From Halichoerus grypus (lineage: Eukaryota > Chordata > Mammalia > Carnivora > Phocidae): 64,000 nucleotides of DNA. Below, piece after piece: positions 15,301 to 24,640 of this stretch; the first letter of the stretch is position 1; each line of letters opens with the position of its first letter. A model generated the notes under the pieces. The model saw only the letters and a list, made by a program, of their open reading frames with translations, ran no database searches and was not told the DNA's origin. The stretch covers positions 25,617,168 through 25,681,167 of the forward strand of contig NC_135726.1 in NCBI RefSeq assembly GCF_964656455.1, in the 5' to 3' direction. The position numbers and the translations under genes were made by a program.

Positions 15301-18300
15301 TTTGTCATTGCATAAAGAACTGCACAGTCAGCTTGACTTCTGGAAGCTGGCTGGGATTTAGCTTGAGATTGTAGTGGATCTGTAGATCACTTTGGAGAGA
15401 ATAGATCTCTTAATAATATTGAGCCTTTCAGTCCTGAACATGTATATTTTAGTTAGGTCTTTAATTTTACTCTGCAATGCTTTGTAGTTTTCCAGCGTAG
15501 AGGTTTTCAGCGAATTATCTTTAGATATTTGATGTTTTTTGTGAAATTGTAAAATATCTTTTAAATATTTTATTTGTTGGCAGCATATAGAAACAAAATT
15601 ATTTTTGTATATTCACCAGCTACCTTGTAGCTGTATACCTTGCTAAATTTACTTTTTCTGAGAGTTTATCTATGTCTTTTTGTGGGGAGAAGTGTATTCT
15701 TTTTTTTTTTTTTTAAAGATTATTTGCTAGCGCGCTCGCGTGCACAAGCACGGGGAGCAGCAGGTAAAGGGAGAAGCAGCTCCCCACTGAGTCAGGAGCC
15801 CAGTGTGGGACTCAATCCCAGGACTCTGGGATCATGACCTTAGCGGAAGGCAGAGGCTTAACTGACTGAGCCGCCCAGGCATCCTGAGAAGTATTTCACG
15901 GTATTTACATATAACAGTGGGTTTTTGTTTTACTTTTACTTGCCTTATTGCAGTGGCCAGTAACTCCAGTGCAGTGAGTAGAAGATAGTCTCCTTAATGA
16001 TTTTTAGTAATTCACCATTAAGTATAATGTTTTTATAAATCTGGATACCATTATCTGAATAAGGAAATGCCCTTCTATTCATAATTTGTTGAGTTTTAAA
16101 AATCATTAAATGGGATCACTGTGATTTCTATTTCTAATATTTACGATTTTTGTGTGATTTTTCAGATCAAGTTTTGGTACCAAGAGTATGCAAATCTCAT
16201 TAAAAGAGTTGGGAAAAATTCTCTTTTTAAATTTATTTTTGAGATTGTGAAAATTGTATTCATTTTTCCTTAAATATTTATAATGAAGATTTTGCCAGTA
16301 AAGCCATCTAGGCCTGGATTTTAATCTTTTCAAAGAATCAGCTTTGATTCGCCCTCCTTCAGTACTTTTTAAAACATGTAATTGATTTTGGCTCTTTTAT
16401 TTTCTTGGTTTTCATAAGCTGTTTTTTCCAGCTTCTGAAATCAGAACCTTGTCTTTTAATTAATTAGTTAGTATTTGCCAGCCTCTTACAGCATACACAT
16501 TTAAGGTATAAACTCCCCAAAGCTAGTTTTTGGTGATTTCCAGATGTAAATATTTTGGTAAAAAACCTGTAATTTGTAACTTAAGTAAAACTTAAGTTTT
16601 ACTTAAGTTACATTCATAATAGTATAAATGTTACAAATTAAGTTTTACTTAAGTTACATTCATAATAGTATAAATGTTACTCTCATTTCCTAACTTTGTG
16701 TGGAAAATAGCCAATGTTTTTCTCATTTTTTAAAAATAGGGCACTTTGAGAGTGCTGCTGGTTCTTTTGCATGATTTCCCTGAGTTCCTTTGTGATTACC
16801 ATTACGGATTCTGTGATGTGATCCCACCTAACTGTATTCAGCTAAGAAATCTCATCCTGAGTGCCTTCCCAAGAAATATGAGGCTCCCAGACCCATTCAC
16901 TCCTAATCTGAAGGTAAAGTTCCAAACAGTTCAAGGAAAAGAAAGTTATGTCTTAGTATTTGAGTCCTTTCTCTAGTGGTAGACCTATTTAACCCCTCTC
17001 TACCTGGCACGCGCGCACGCACACACACAAGTTGTTAGGTGAGGATGTTCTTTTGCGGGGGGAGATCATGTTATTAAGCCTGCTGAATATTAGTTCACAG
17101 TATTTGCCTAGGTGCTGTTTTCAGTTAATCTTGATAGTAAATTTATTTTTACAAAACCTCAGTTGAGGTGTTGAACCAGTTATTTGCAGGATGGCCCTGG
17201 TGGCACAGAGTTGTAGAACAGATCTTTGTAATGCTCCTATTTCAAAGGTGTTTTTTATGTGTATAGCCCTGATGTGGCTACTATAATTTTTACGTATTTT
17301 GTACTCTTTATTTCACATCCCCCCCCCCCCTTTTTTTAAGTAGCAGCTATGATATTCTGTTCTGCTGGGGCATCTTTTCAAAGACTAGGGCTCTTGGTGT
17401 GCAGAATCTCCTCTGTACTCTTTTTTGAAATTCAGTGGTATACATTAGACCTCTTCACAAAAGGTACCTATCCTGCCTTAATTTAGAAAGATAATTTTTT
17501 TAGATAATTTATTACAGAATGAGAGATTCCTATCATTTTGGAGATAGATTCTTTAACGAGTAATAAAGAGTGGCTTTAAAGATTAATAAAAAGTGGCAGC
17601 TCTCATCAAGACATTTACAGTGTGCAGTTTTTGGAAAAGAATCTACCACTTTTTAAGGTAGAGAGAAAGAATTTGCTGTTAACTTCTACATATACTTCTG
17701 GTTTTGATTATTGTATCTGTCTGTGGCAGGTGGATATGTTGAGTGAAATTAACATTGCACCCCGGATTCTTACCAATTTTACTGGAGTGATGCCACCTCA
17801 GTTCAAAAAGGATTTGGATTCCTATCTTAAAACTCGATCACCGGTCACTTTTCTGTCTGATTTGCGAAGCAACCTACAGGTTAACTGGTTTGACTTAAAC
17901 TTTTAGCTGTGTCTTTCATAGAAAGCATTTTGTATGCATAGTCCTGTGGGTGGCCTATTTGGGAATTAGTGTTTTCTTTTTTCTTTTTAAAGATTTTATT
18001 TATTTGAGAGAGAGAGAGAAAGAGCATGAGCAGGGGGGAGGGGAAAAGGGAGAGGGAGAAGCAGACTCCCAGCTGAGCGGGGAGCCCGATGGGGGACTCG
18101 ATCCCAGGATCCTGGGATCATGACCCGAGCTGAAGGTAGCCACTTAACCGACTAAGCCAACCAGGCACCCCTGGGAGTTAGTGTTTTCAACTGGATTTAA
18201 AAGTTTTGAAACATAAAACATAGTGTTATTTCTAATGGTTGGATGACATTAACTGGATTATGCATTTTACTAGTTCATCTTCTCACTGACACAAAGCTAT

Positions 18301-19071
18301 TGCCTTGAAAGAGGTAACCAGGGAATAGGCTCATTTTCTGTAAGAATAATACTGATAATCGGTCCCTGTCAGTCCTCCCAAGATTGTTCTAAACGGATTC
18401 TGGTTTAGTTTGCTGTACAGAAGAGGACTTGAAATCGTGTTATCTTTCCAGTCTTTCCACACCAGAGAACTACTTTTTCCCCTCTCCAAATATTTTTTTC
18501 TAAGATTTCATTAATCTCCATAGCCAGTGTGGGGCTCAAACTCACAACCCCATTATCAAGAGTCCCACACTCCACCGACTGAACCAGCCAGGCGCCTTTC
18601 CAAGTATTTTTTTATAGTTGAGATAATGCATAGTCTGATTTCACAAACTTTACTTTTTTTCCTGGTACCTGTTAAAGCTTTGGCTTCCAAAGGAAAATCA
18701 TGTTTCTGTTATTGACCCAACCACCCTTAGGCTGCTGTGTATTTGTTCAGCAACCTCACAAAGTCAAGCAGATTGCTAAAATTTAAATCACAAGTGTTGA
18801 GAGCAATTCAGCTTTTCTGTGAAGGCATAAAATGGGCTTAGAAATACTGAATCCTCTGTGAAAATAAGCAGGTTTGTTTTGTTCATTTAGGTATCCAATG
18901 AGCCTGGCAATCGTTATAACCTCCAGCTCATCAATGCACTGGTGCTCTATGTAGGGACTCAGGCCATTGCACACATCCACAACAAGGGTAGCACGCCATC
19001 AATGAGCACGATCACCCACTCGGCTCACATGGACATCTTCCAGAACCTGGCTGTGGACTTGGACACTGAAG
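481..19071 (+). CDS. CNOT1: CNOT1, CCR4-NOT transcription complex subunit 1 (3' half, 17 exons, C-terminus missing)
   Basis: Exons: 481-611, 2203-2499, 3196-3336, 3429-3533, 4334-4453, 5586-5777, 6539-6681, 7405-7513, 7618-7787, 8404-8635, 10875-11123, 12091-12254, 12487-12604, 13991-14092, 16740-16913, 17730-17879, 18891-19071. All have AG/GT borders and compatible phases, and together give 2,778 nt (926 codons) with no stop. The protein is the large cytoplasmic scaffold of CCR4-NOT, which shortens mRNA poly(A) tails and relays microRNA and RNA-binding-protein repression. The first two exons ([14 protein letters not shown], then [20 protein letters not shown]) fall in the DUF3819/CNOT9-binding region. 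The last exons ([13 protein letters not shown]) enter the NOT1 domain that holds the CNOT2-CNOT3 module. The preceding exons lie left of the window. The final exon here ends in phase 1 and its partner exons are absent (N-gap). As far as I recall the human protein (2,376 aa), I see no substitution. Identity is very secure. Confidence 0.97.
1699..1896 (+). mobile_element. SINEC (tRNA-derived carnivore SINE)
   Basis: tRNA-like head (GGTGGTTCAGTTTGTTAAGC...), CT-rich middle, AAATAAATAAA tail. Target-site duplication: AGAGTATTTCAGCCAC (1683-1698) against AGAGTACTTAAGCCAC (1897-1912), 14 of 16 matching. Confidence 0.9.
2608..2708 (+). repeat. L2 3' end
   Basis: GTAAATTCTGTGAGGTGAAG ... AACACAGTGTTCGGCAGATA ... 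AATATTTATTG is L2-like. Confidence 0.6.
2829..2872. repeat. (CA)n microsatellite
   Basis: About 40 bp of CA dinucleotides with a few interruptions in a CNOT1 intron. Confidence 0.95.
3714..3870 (+). mobile_element. SINEC, tRNA-Lys-like older subfamily
   Basis: Head GGCTGGCTCAGTTGGTAGAGC followed by an AT microsatellite tail (about 3839-3869). Target-site duplication TAAAGATAACTTTAGAT (3697-3713) against 3871-3887 with one mismatch. Confidence 0.9.
4930..5350 (-). mobile_element. Ancient L1 3'-UTR-like remnant
   Basis: Phrases such as CACTTTGACACTTCAGATAA, AGAATGGCCTGATTTGGGTT and GAAATGATGCTGTGTTGTTG match the same ancient repeat found at 52,425-53,280. Orientation is inferred from T-richness. 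Confidence 0.55.
5801..5992 (-). mobile_element. SINEC, antisense to CNOT1
   Basis: Poly-T, AAAGATTTTATTTATTT, GA-rich middle, and complement of the tRNA head ending GCGCCC. Perfect 16-bp target-site duplication CTTAAATGTTACTTTT at 5785-5800 and 5993-6008. It lies 8-23 bp after the exon 5586-5777 donor. Confidence 0.95.
7001..7220 (-). mobile_element. SINEC, antisense to CNOT1
   Basis: Full-length antisense SINE ending GAGCCACCCAGGCGCCC. Perfect 15-bp target-site duplication CAAAGCTTGAGTTTT at 6986-7000 and 7221-7235. Includes a G9-10 run near 7024 and a CA run. Confidence 0.95.
8005..8180 (+). repeat. MIR
   Basis: GCCCTGGCTCTGCTGCTTTA ... AATTGTTGAGATTAAGATAA ... CATGGCACATGGTAGGCACA is the MIR skeleton. 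Confidence 0.75.
8636..10874 (+). other. CNOT1 intron without recognised elements
   Basis: A 2.2-kb AT-rich intron. Apart from short A/T runs (for example 9018-9030) and a TATC/TATA tract near 10,828-10,850 I see no repeat family, RNA gene or hidden exon. Confidence 0.5.
12257..12312 (-). mobile_element. Tail-only retrotransposon insertion (poly-T flanked by direct repeats)
   Basis: GAGTATTAGTGAATTT occurs at 12257-12272 and again at 12297-12312, separated only by a T run and AAA. This is the footprint of a retrotransposed, extremely 5'-truncated element in antisense orientation. It lies just inside the CNOT1 intron after exon 12091-12254. Confidence 0.75.
13575..13780 (-). mobile_element. 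SINEC, antisense, diverged
   Basis: GA-rich middle and complement of the tRNA head (ACCCTGAGATCACAACCTGAGC... AACTGAGCCCTCCAGGCACC). Borders approximate; no clean duplication. Confidence 0.8.
14172..14341 (-). mobile_element. SINEC, antisense, diverged
   Basis: Antisense SINE with ATTATTTGAGAGAGA and ...CCACCCAGGTACCCC. Flanks show an imperfect duplication around AATTTTTNTATTAAG. Confidence 0.85.
14400..16380 (-). mobile_element. Ancient L1 fragment, antisense to CNOT1
   Basis: About 2 kb of T-rich antisense L1-like sequence with recognisable phrases (TTCTGGATATAAGCCCTTTG, GCCAGTACCACACTACCTTGAT, GATCTGTAGATCACTTTGG). It is split by a SINEC at 15699-15884. No open reading frame survives. 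Confidence 0.8.
15699..15884 (-). mobile_element. SINEC nested in the L1 fragment
   Basis: Poly-T then AAAGATTATTTGC..., GGGATCATGACC, ...GAGCCGCCCAGGCATCC. Flanks GAGAAGTGTATTCT / GAGAAGTATTTCA form an imperfect duplication. Its insertion postdates the L1. Confidence 0.85.
16575..16680. repeat. 38-bp perfect palindrome plus 46-bp tandem duplication
   Basis: 16575-16612 equals its own reverse complement with no spacer. The segment 16592-16634 is repeated exactly at 16638-16680 (43 bp identical, period 46). It lies 60-165 bp before the acceptor of CNOT1 exon 16740-16913. Confidence 0.95.
17977..18172 (-). mobile_element. SINEC, antisense to CNOT1
   Basis: AAAGATTTTATTTATTTGAGA start and CAACCAGGCACCCC end. 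Duplication GGGAATTAGTGTTTTC (17961-17976) against GGGAGTTAGTGTTTTC (18173-18188). Confidence 0.93.
18498..18597 (-). mobile_element. Short SINEC remnant (older subfamily), antisense
   Basis: GTGTGGGGCTCAAACTCACAACC... and ...CTGAACCAGCCAGGCGCC are the reverse of the tRNA-Lys-like head seen at 3714. Flanks resemble CCAAATATTTTTTT / CCAAGTATTTTTTT. Confidence 0.8.
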
Positions 19072-19189
19072 GTGAGTAAAGCCAGCCAATTCTGAGTTAA
19101 GTTTTCTGCACCACAGTTTGATCATAAAAATATTTTAAGCCACAATAGACAAATTACTTTATCAGTACGTTTATGGCTCTATTTTGTTT

Positions 19190-19503
19190 TTTAATTTTTA
19201 TTTTAATCCCAGTTATCACAGTGTTAACATCAGTTTCAAGTGTACAATACAGTAATTCAGCAGTTCCATACATCACCCGGTGGTCACACTCCTTAATTTC
19301 CATCACCTATTTAATCCACCCCCACTCCCGGTAACCATCAGACTGTTCCCTGTAATTAAAAGTCTGTTTCTTGCTTTGACTCTCATTTTTTTCCTTTGCT
19401 TGTTTTCTTAAATTTCACATATGAGTGAAATCGTATGCTATTTGTCTTTCTCTGCTGGCTATTTTATCTTTAATTGTATAGTATCTGCTTAATGCAAAAC
19501 TTT
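19190..19503 (-). mobile_element. L1 3' end, antisense
   Basis: Complement of the carnivore L1 3' terminal region (CACATATGAGTGAAATCGTATG, TTTGTCTTTCTCTG). It runs into the N-gap. Confidence 0.75.
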
Positions 19504-19703
19504 NNNNNNNNNNNNNNNNNNNNNNNNNNNNNNNNNNNNNNNNNNNNNNNNNNNNNNNNNNNNNNNNNNNNNNNNNNNNNNNNNNNNNNNNNNNNNNNNN
19601 NNNNNNNNNNNNNNNNNNNNNNNNNNNNNNNNNNNNNNNNNNNNNNNNNNNNNNNNNNNNNNNNNNNNNNNNNNNNNNNNNNNNNNNNNNNNNNNNNNNN
19701 NNN
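19504..19703. other. Assembly gap, 200 N
   Basis: Exactly 200 undetermined bases. This looks like a fixed-size placeholder: the expected last CNOT1 exons alone need more than 300 coding bases plus at least one intron, which cannot fit in 200 bp. The left flank is an L1 3' end, a plausible cause of the assembly break. Confidence 0.95.
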
Positions 19704-20215
19704 AAATCATAAAGTTGTTAAATATGTGTATGTGCTACTATTTGGTATGCTTAGGGAACATGGGAAGAGCTCACAGTTGAGATCCCATGGATTTTTGTTT
19801 TGCCTCTTCCCCTCATCTAAAGCTGACTGCTGGGAGAGCATCATTTTCTCATTTCTACTGGAGAACTACCCCCCCTTAGGCCCCGAGATGCAGTCAGCTC
19901 TTTTTATAAAGGGAAACCAGACCACGCCTAAAAGTGCCCCTAGCTCTCTCCTCATACTTACAAATTGTGGGAAAGGGGACTAATAGTGTATGAATTGCCC
20001 TTTCCCATCATCCCAGTGAATAGCCATATAGGCTATTTTGAACAACGAAGTCAAAAGGACCAATACAGCCCCTTTTGTAAGGATTTTGAATGTTTTGTAA
20101 ATGTATTGGTCCACGTGTTGTATTTTGTAGCCCTTCTAGTTCCTGGGCTCTAGTTCCCTTCCTTGTATGTGTATGCATACTGTAGTCAAACATTAAAGTC
20201 ATGACACACACGTGA
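19704..20215 (+). other. CNOT1: Probable distal 3' UTR of CNOT1 with poly(A) signal
   Basis: Downstream of the N-gap there is no continuation of the CNOT1 frame. The sequence is moderately AT-rich, non-repetitive and ends with an ATTAAA signal at 20192-20197, shortly before a CA/TG-rich stretch. Position and orientation make it the end of the CNOT1 message. The stop codon and proximal 3' UTR are presumably inside the gap. This is inferred from position and signal, without transcript data. Confidence 0.6.
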
Positions 20216-20804
20216 GTCCACTGTGCCTTTCTCAGTAGCAGCAGCCAGTGCTGGTGGTGAGGAGGAAAGTGGACAACCCAGTCTCAGAGAGCCTGGGGCC
20301 ATTGGGAAACATCACTTCTTGCTGAATGATTGATCTTTCCCGCTAATCTGGCATGTTTCAACAGTAGAAAAATCACTGGAGCAGGTTTCTTTGGTTAAAG
20401 AATTACAAAACATTTTTCTTACCCTTTCTCTTTATGGTATTTTGATATACTTAAAATTTATGCCACTTAAAATACACCTTACCTTTAATGATTGTCAAGT
20501 TTTATGGCCACAGAGGACAAAAAGGTTCAAGATTAAATAGAAATTTTAACGAGTAAGGTTTGAATGTCATTGGTGTCTTAGGGTTTCTTCCCTTAAGGGT
20601 GAGTTTTGTGCCATCTAGAGCAAACTTCAGACTGCTGAGTGCCAGGACCAGAGCTCGTCAAACCCCCGAACAGGAAACTAAGTCTTGGAAAAAAGCTTGC
20701 TCAAAATAGACCCAGGTCTCCTTTCAGAGTCCATGTTATTAAATGCTAGACTACAACGAAGACCTTAATACTGTCACATTTCTGCTAACTCTGGTTCAAA
20801 CAGA
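20216..20804. other. Intergenic spacer between the convergent CNOT1 and SETD6 3' ends
   Basis: About 600 bp between the two inferred cleavage regions. It contains a degraded MIR on the minus strand at about 20665-20755 (a 'GGAAACTAAGTC...TTGCTCAAA...CCCAGGTCT' pattern). I see no gene in it. Confidence 0.6.
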
Positions 20805-20986
20805 ACAAAGCAGTTATAAGATTTATTGGTCTTAGTAAACTGTCAGCAATTTCCAAGTCTGCTGTGCCCAGTCTTTAAACAGTTCACCCTTACCTCTGAG
20901 TTAACCCTAGCACACCACCTCTGATGTCTGATGATATTAGAATAAAGTTCTTCTCATCGATGTTCCTTCAGGCAACACGGAACCTG
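20805..20986 (-). other. SETD6: SETD6 3' UTR with AATAAA signal
   Basis: Directly after the SETD6 stop codon. On the minus strand an AATAAA hexamer reads across 20827-20822, giving a short 3' UTR of about 180 nt. The end point is approximate. Confidence 0.6.
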
Positions 20987-23900
20987 CTAACTTGTCAGTT
21001 CCAACAACTGATGTAAGATCATCTTCTGACCATAGCGAACCTGCAGGGCCTGCTGCTCCCTCCAGCTGAGTTTGGTGTAGACCTCCTTGTTACTGAGTAA
21101 ATCTTGTTCAGATTTTAAGTCTGTGGCATAGGTTTGCAGAGTCAACAAAACACTGTCCCGAAGAAGCTGTTTCCATGATGCTTTGAGATTGGGGATATTT
21201 GTGATTGTCAAGCTGTCCTCTTCCCTTTTATCATCTCCCCTTCCATCCTTCTCTTTAAACTCTCTGAACTCCTCAGCAGGCATGCATAGGACCTAGAAGC
21301 AATCATTGGGCGTTTCAATTAGGAATTTAATTGCCCTTTAATTGTGAATTTCTGAATTTAGAGAAGCCTATCTTGGCAGCATTTAAGTGTGCTCTCCCTC
21401 CATCCCATGTTTCCTTTCTCATTTGGCTTTATCTAGTTCTAAATACTTTGGCCATTCTCAGCCCTTTACCTTGAGTGTGCTGGTCAGTTCCTCTTCGGTC
21501 AGTACCTCCTCACGCCCAATCACAAAGGCTCCCTCTTCCCCAACCATCTCCAGTTTGCATAAGAAATCCCAGCGTTCATACAGTAGGAGCCTTTCAGCTT
21601 CAGCTTTTGTTCCTGTAGATGGTATAATAGTGTCAAAGTCTGCATATACCCAGCGGTTCCTTTCTTCTTAGTCTACTACCCGGTCTCCAAAAAACGGGGC
21701 AACTGCTATTTAAGAGCACCTGGGGTGGGGATAGAGACATGTCCACTGGTGTCCAAGACTGGATCAGACACTCACCCTGTAATGCTGCTTCACGAACTGT
21801 CACCATCTGAATGTCAGCTGTGTCATCCGTGTTGTCAGGATATGGTTCAACAAAACCATACATATGAATCAGTTGCCAATTAGCCATTTGCCCGTAAGTG
21901 TTGAAAATTTCATGGCCTTTAGGAATGGGCTGAGTGGCCACCATCCGAAGACAATTCTGCGGTGGAAGGGAGAAGCTGGGACCAGGCCCAACAAATGCCT
22001 GGCCAACCCCATGAAGATTAATTCCCTCTTAGGAAGAGCTTTCCAGTGGGTACAGTTCAACAATGGGACTGATGATATACCTACCAACATTTTACTTTTA
22101 GTTCCTATTAAGATCCTATATAGCCATACCTCAGAGATTGTGTGTAGGTTTGGTTCCACACTACCACACACAAAAAGCAAATACTGTTTAAAAAAAAAAA
22201 AAGCAAGTCCCAGTGCCTATAAAAATGTACTTATCTTAGAAAACAGATTTTTTTGCTAAACGGTGCTAACCACCATCTGAGCTTTCTGTGAGTTGTAATT
22301 ACTGATCAGATCACCAAAACAAATACAGTAATAATGGAAACGTTTGAAATACTGCAATTCTTGAAATTTTAATTCTTCCCAAAATAAGACACACAGACAT
22401 AAAGCAAGTGGTGTTGGAAAAATGGCACTGATAGACTTGCTCAACACAGCGTTGCCACAAACCTATTTGTAAAAAGCACAGTATCTGAAGTGTAATATGC
22501 CTGTACAGTAGGATGAAAGGGGAGACAAAGGTCAAGTTCAGCCTCATTGATTAGGTGAACCTCTGCTCAGTCATCCTTAGTACTTAAAAAGCTGCTAGTG
22601 TTTAGAAATGAACAATTAAACCCCAAGTAGGAATGGCAGATGCAGGCCAGGATTAAAAAATAGCCATTCCCTAATTCCATAAACTTGGATCTTTTCTTGC
22701 AACTTTCCACCTAGCAAACGGAATTGATAGAACCCTGGTATCATCTTAGATCTGACCTATGACCGTCCCCTTTCCTCCCCCCGCCCTTCTTCCCAAAAAG
22801 TAGTGACAGTATAGCCAACCTCCGGCACCAAATAAATGATGGCAGTAGCTTAGCAGAGCAATAACCACAACTTACTTTGTGGGTATTGAGGTTTTGTGTT
22901 CAAACTATTTGAGTGGAATATGCAAACTGAACGTAACAAGAAAAGCTAACTTCACCTATGCTTTTTTACCATGAGGAGAATGGAGCCCACTTAGCCCACT
23001 ACCAGACCAGCATAAATGACAGGCACTGGTGTGAATCAAATGCCTGGCGGTCAGTGCACATAAGAACAGTAACTGAGAGGGATCCACTCACTGGAGAGTA
23101 TTCTAGATTGGCATTATGATTGGCTAAGTGGTTTAGTATGTCTGCAGCAGGCACCATCAAAGGGGAGTTTGGCTCCTTCTCATCCTCCTCTTCCTCCAGT
23201 GGTTCCTGAAAGCTGCCACAGAGAGAACTTTGCTAAAGCCCAGTGTAGGGTGAGAGACTGGGGTGTGGTTCACTGTTCTTGCCCCTCTCATCCCTCAATA
23301 GAGTTCTAAACAACAAAGTCCTTCAAGGTTCCGCTCACTGACCTGTAGGCCATCACAAGAGCCACGAGCTGGCGGTAGAGTTCCAGGGAGCGGACCCTGG
23401 GGCTGAAAAGATCCGGGTGGGCTTCCATGAAGGGTAACACGATGGAATGGTACTCGCTGCGGATGTTGGCCAAGTCCTTCTCCACGGCCTCCAGGACGCC
23501 TGTGCCCTGCAGCAGTCGCCGGCGCTCCTCCTCGGGCCTGCAGGGACACCCCACCCGGGTTCCCTTCACACACCCCACCGGGCTAGTGCCTGGGAACCCG
23601 CTCGCCGGGCCAGGACGCTTCGAGCCAGGCTCCGGTGCTGGTGCTCCCCACCCTGCTAAGGCTCTCACCAGAACATGGGGTGCTCCAAGCGGCCCAGCTC
23701 CGGCCAGAGCGCAAAGTAGGGGCTCCAGGGCGAGGCCGGGGCCTGCAGCTCGTGCAGCAGCGCCAGCAGCAGCGGCACCCAGCCCGACTGGCTCTGCAGC
23801 GCGCCTCGCTCTGAAGGAGACACGGAAGTGAGAGACACGGCGGGGAAAACCCCCGCGCCGCTGCGCGGCCCGCCTCCCCGTCCCATCCCCGCCGGCGCAC

Positions 23901-24464
23901 CCACCTCGCTCCAGCAGGCCGCCGATGGAGCAGGTGTGCTGCGACAGGAGCGCGGCCCGCGGCACGGCGAACAGCAGCTCCCCGGGCTGCACGCTCTCCC
24001 GGGCCACCATGCCGTAGCCGGCCACCGTGCCCTTCCGGCTCACCGCCACCTGGACGGGGGAGCGGCCGGTCAGAGCGGGCCTGCGCCCCCGCCGCGCCCG
24101 CCCGCACCCCCGCCTCCTCACCTTGGGACTCAGCTCCAGCCCCACCTGCCGGCACCAGCTCAGGAAACCGACCACCGGGTCCGGGTCCGCGTCGCCACCG
24201 CCCACAGGCCCAGCCACCTGGAACGAGCGAGCGCCGTGGAGAGAGCCCGCCCCGGAGAACGCGCGGGACGCGGGAGGAGACGGAGGTGCGCGCGGAGCAA
24301 GGGCTCTGGGTGGGGGAGGGGACGCGGAGGGCGGCCAGGGACCCGCGCAAGCGAGGGAGGAGAGGCGCGGGACCGCACTGCGGGCGGGGTAGGGAGGAGG
24401 AAACGGACGGACCCCGCTCCCGTCCCCCGCGACTTACCCGCCGGCGCTTCGCCTGGGTCGCCAT
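20987..24464 (-). CDS. SETD6: SETD6, SET-domain protein-lysine N-methyltransferase
   Basis: Eight coding exons on the minus strand: 24464-24438, 24217-23905, 23810-23669, 23537-23343, 23212-23092, 21956-21776, 21612-21470, 21292-20987. They join in phase to 476 codons including TAG (475 aa). SETD6 monomethylates non-histone and histone targets, classically RELA and H2A.Z, in nucleus and cytoplasm. The SET core shows [12 protein letters not shown] (N-terminal SET), [15 protein letters not shown] and the catalytic [13 protein letters not shown], whose tyrosine is residue 287 here (285 in human). The C-terminal Rubisco-LSMT-type substrate-binding domain ends in [11 protein letters not shown]. 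The two-residue offset fits an expanded acidic stretch near the start (GGGDADPDP). Start chosen: the ATG giving MATQAKRRR, the conserved N-terminus encoded by a 27-nt coding first exon. Intact and complete. Confidence 0.97.
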
Positions 24465-24640
24465 TGTCGAGGCCGCGCGGCCCCGCGGGTCGGGAGCTCC
24501 GCGCTGGCGCTTCCGGCGTCCCGGGAAAGGCCTGTCGGGGGCGGGGCTCATATCCCCGCCCCGGCGCCACGTGACGTGCGTCCCGGAGTCCACGCGGAGA
24601 ACGCGTGGGGGTTTGCACCTGCTCAAATCACTCCTCCTGA
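23440..24640 (-). promoter_or_regulatory. SETD6: CpG-island promoter of SETD6
   Basis: A strongly GC- and CpG-rich block covers exons 1-4 and the immediate upstream sequence. About 105 bp upstream of the ATG sits a perfect E-box CACGTG (24568-24573) overlapping a TGACGT half-site (24572-24577). No TATA box is evident, as expected for a housekeeping CpG promoter. Island limits were judged by eye. Confidence 0.7.

Noticed and set aside
18285..18423. Candidate H/ACA snoRNA in the CNOT1 intron (AGAATA H-box-like, then ACA near the end; first part can form a hairpin)
   Set aside because: The second hairpin does not fold convincingly by eye. CNOT1 is known to host H/ACA snoRNAs elsewhere, but I could not match this sequence. 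An Infernal/Rfam search would decide.
23583..24626. 347-codon minus-strand open frame over SETD6
   Set aside because: Wrong frame relative to the spliced SETD6 exons; includes introns and CpG island.
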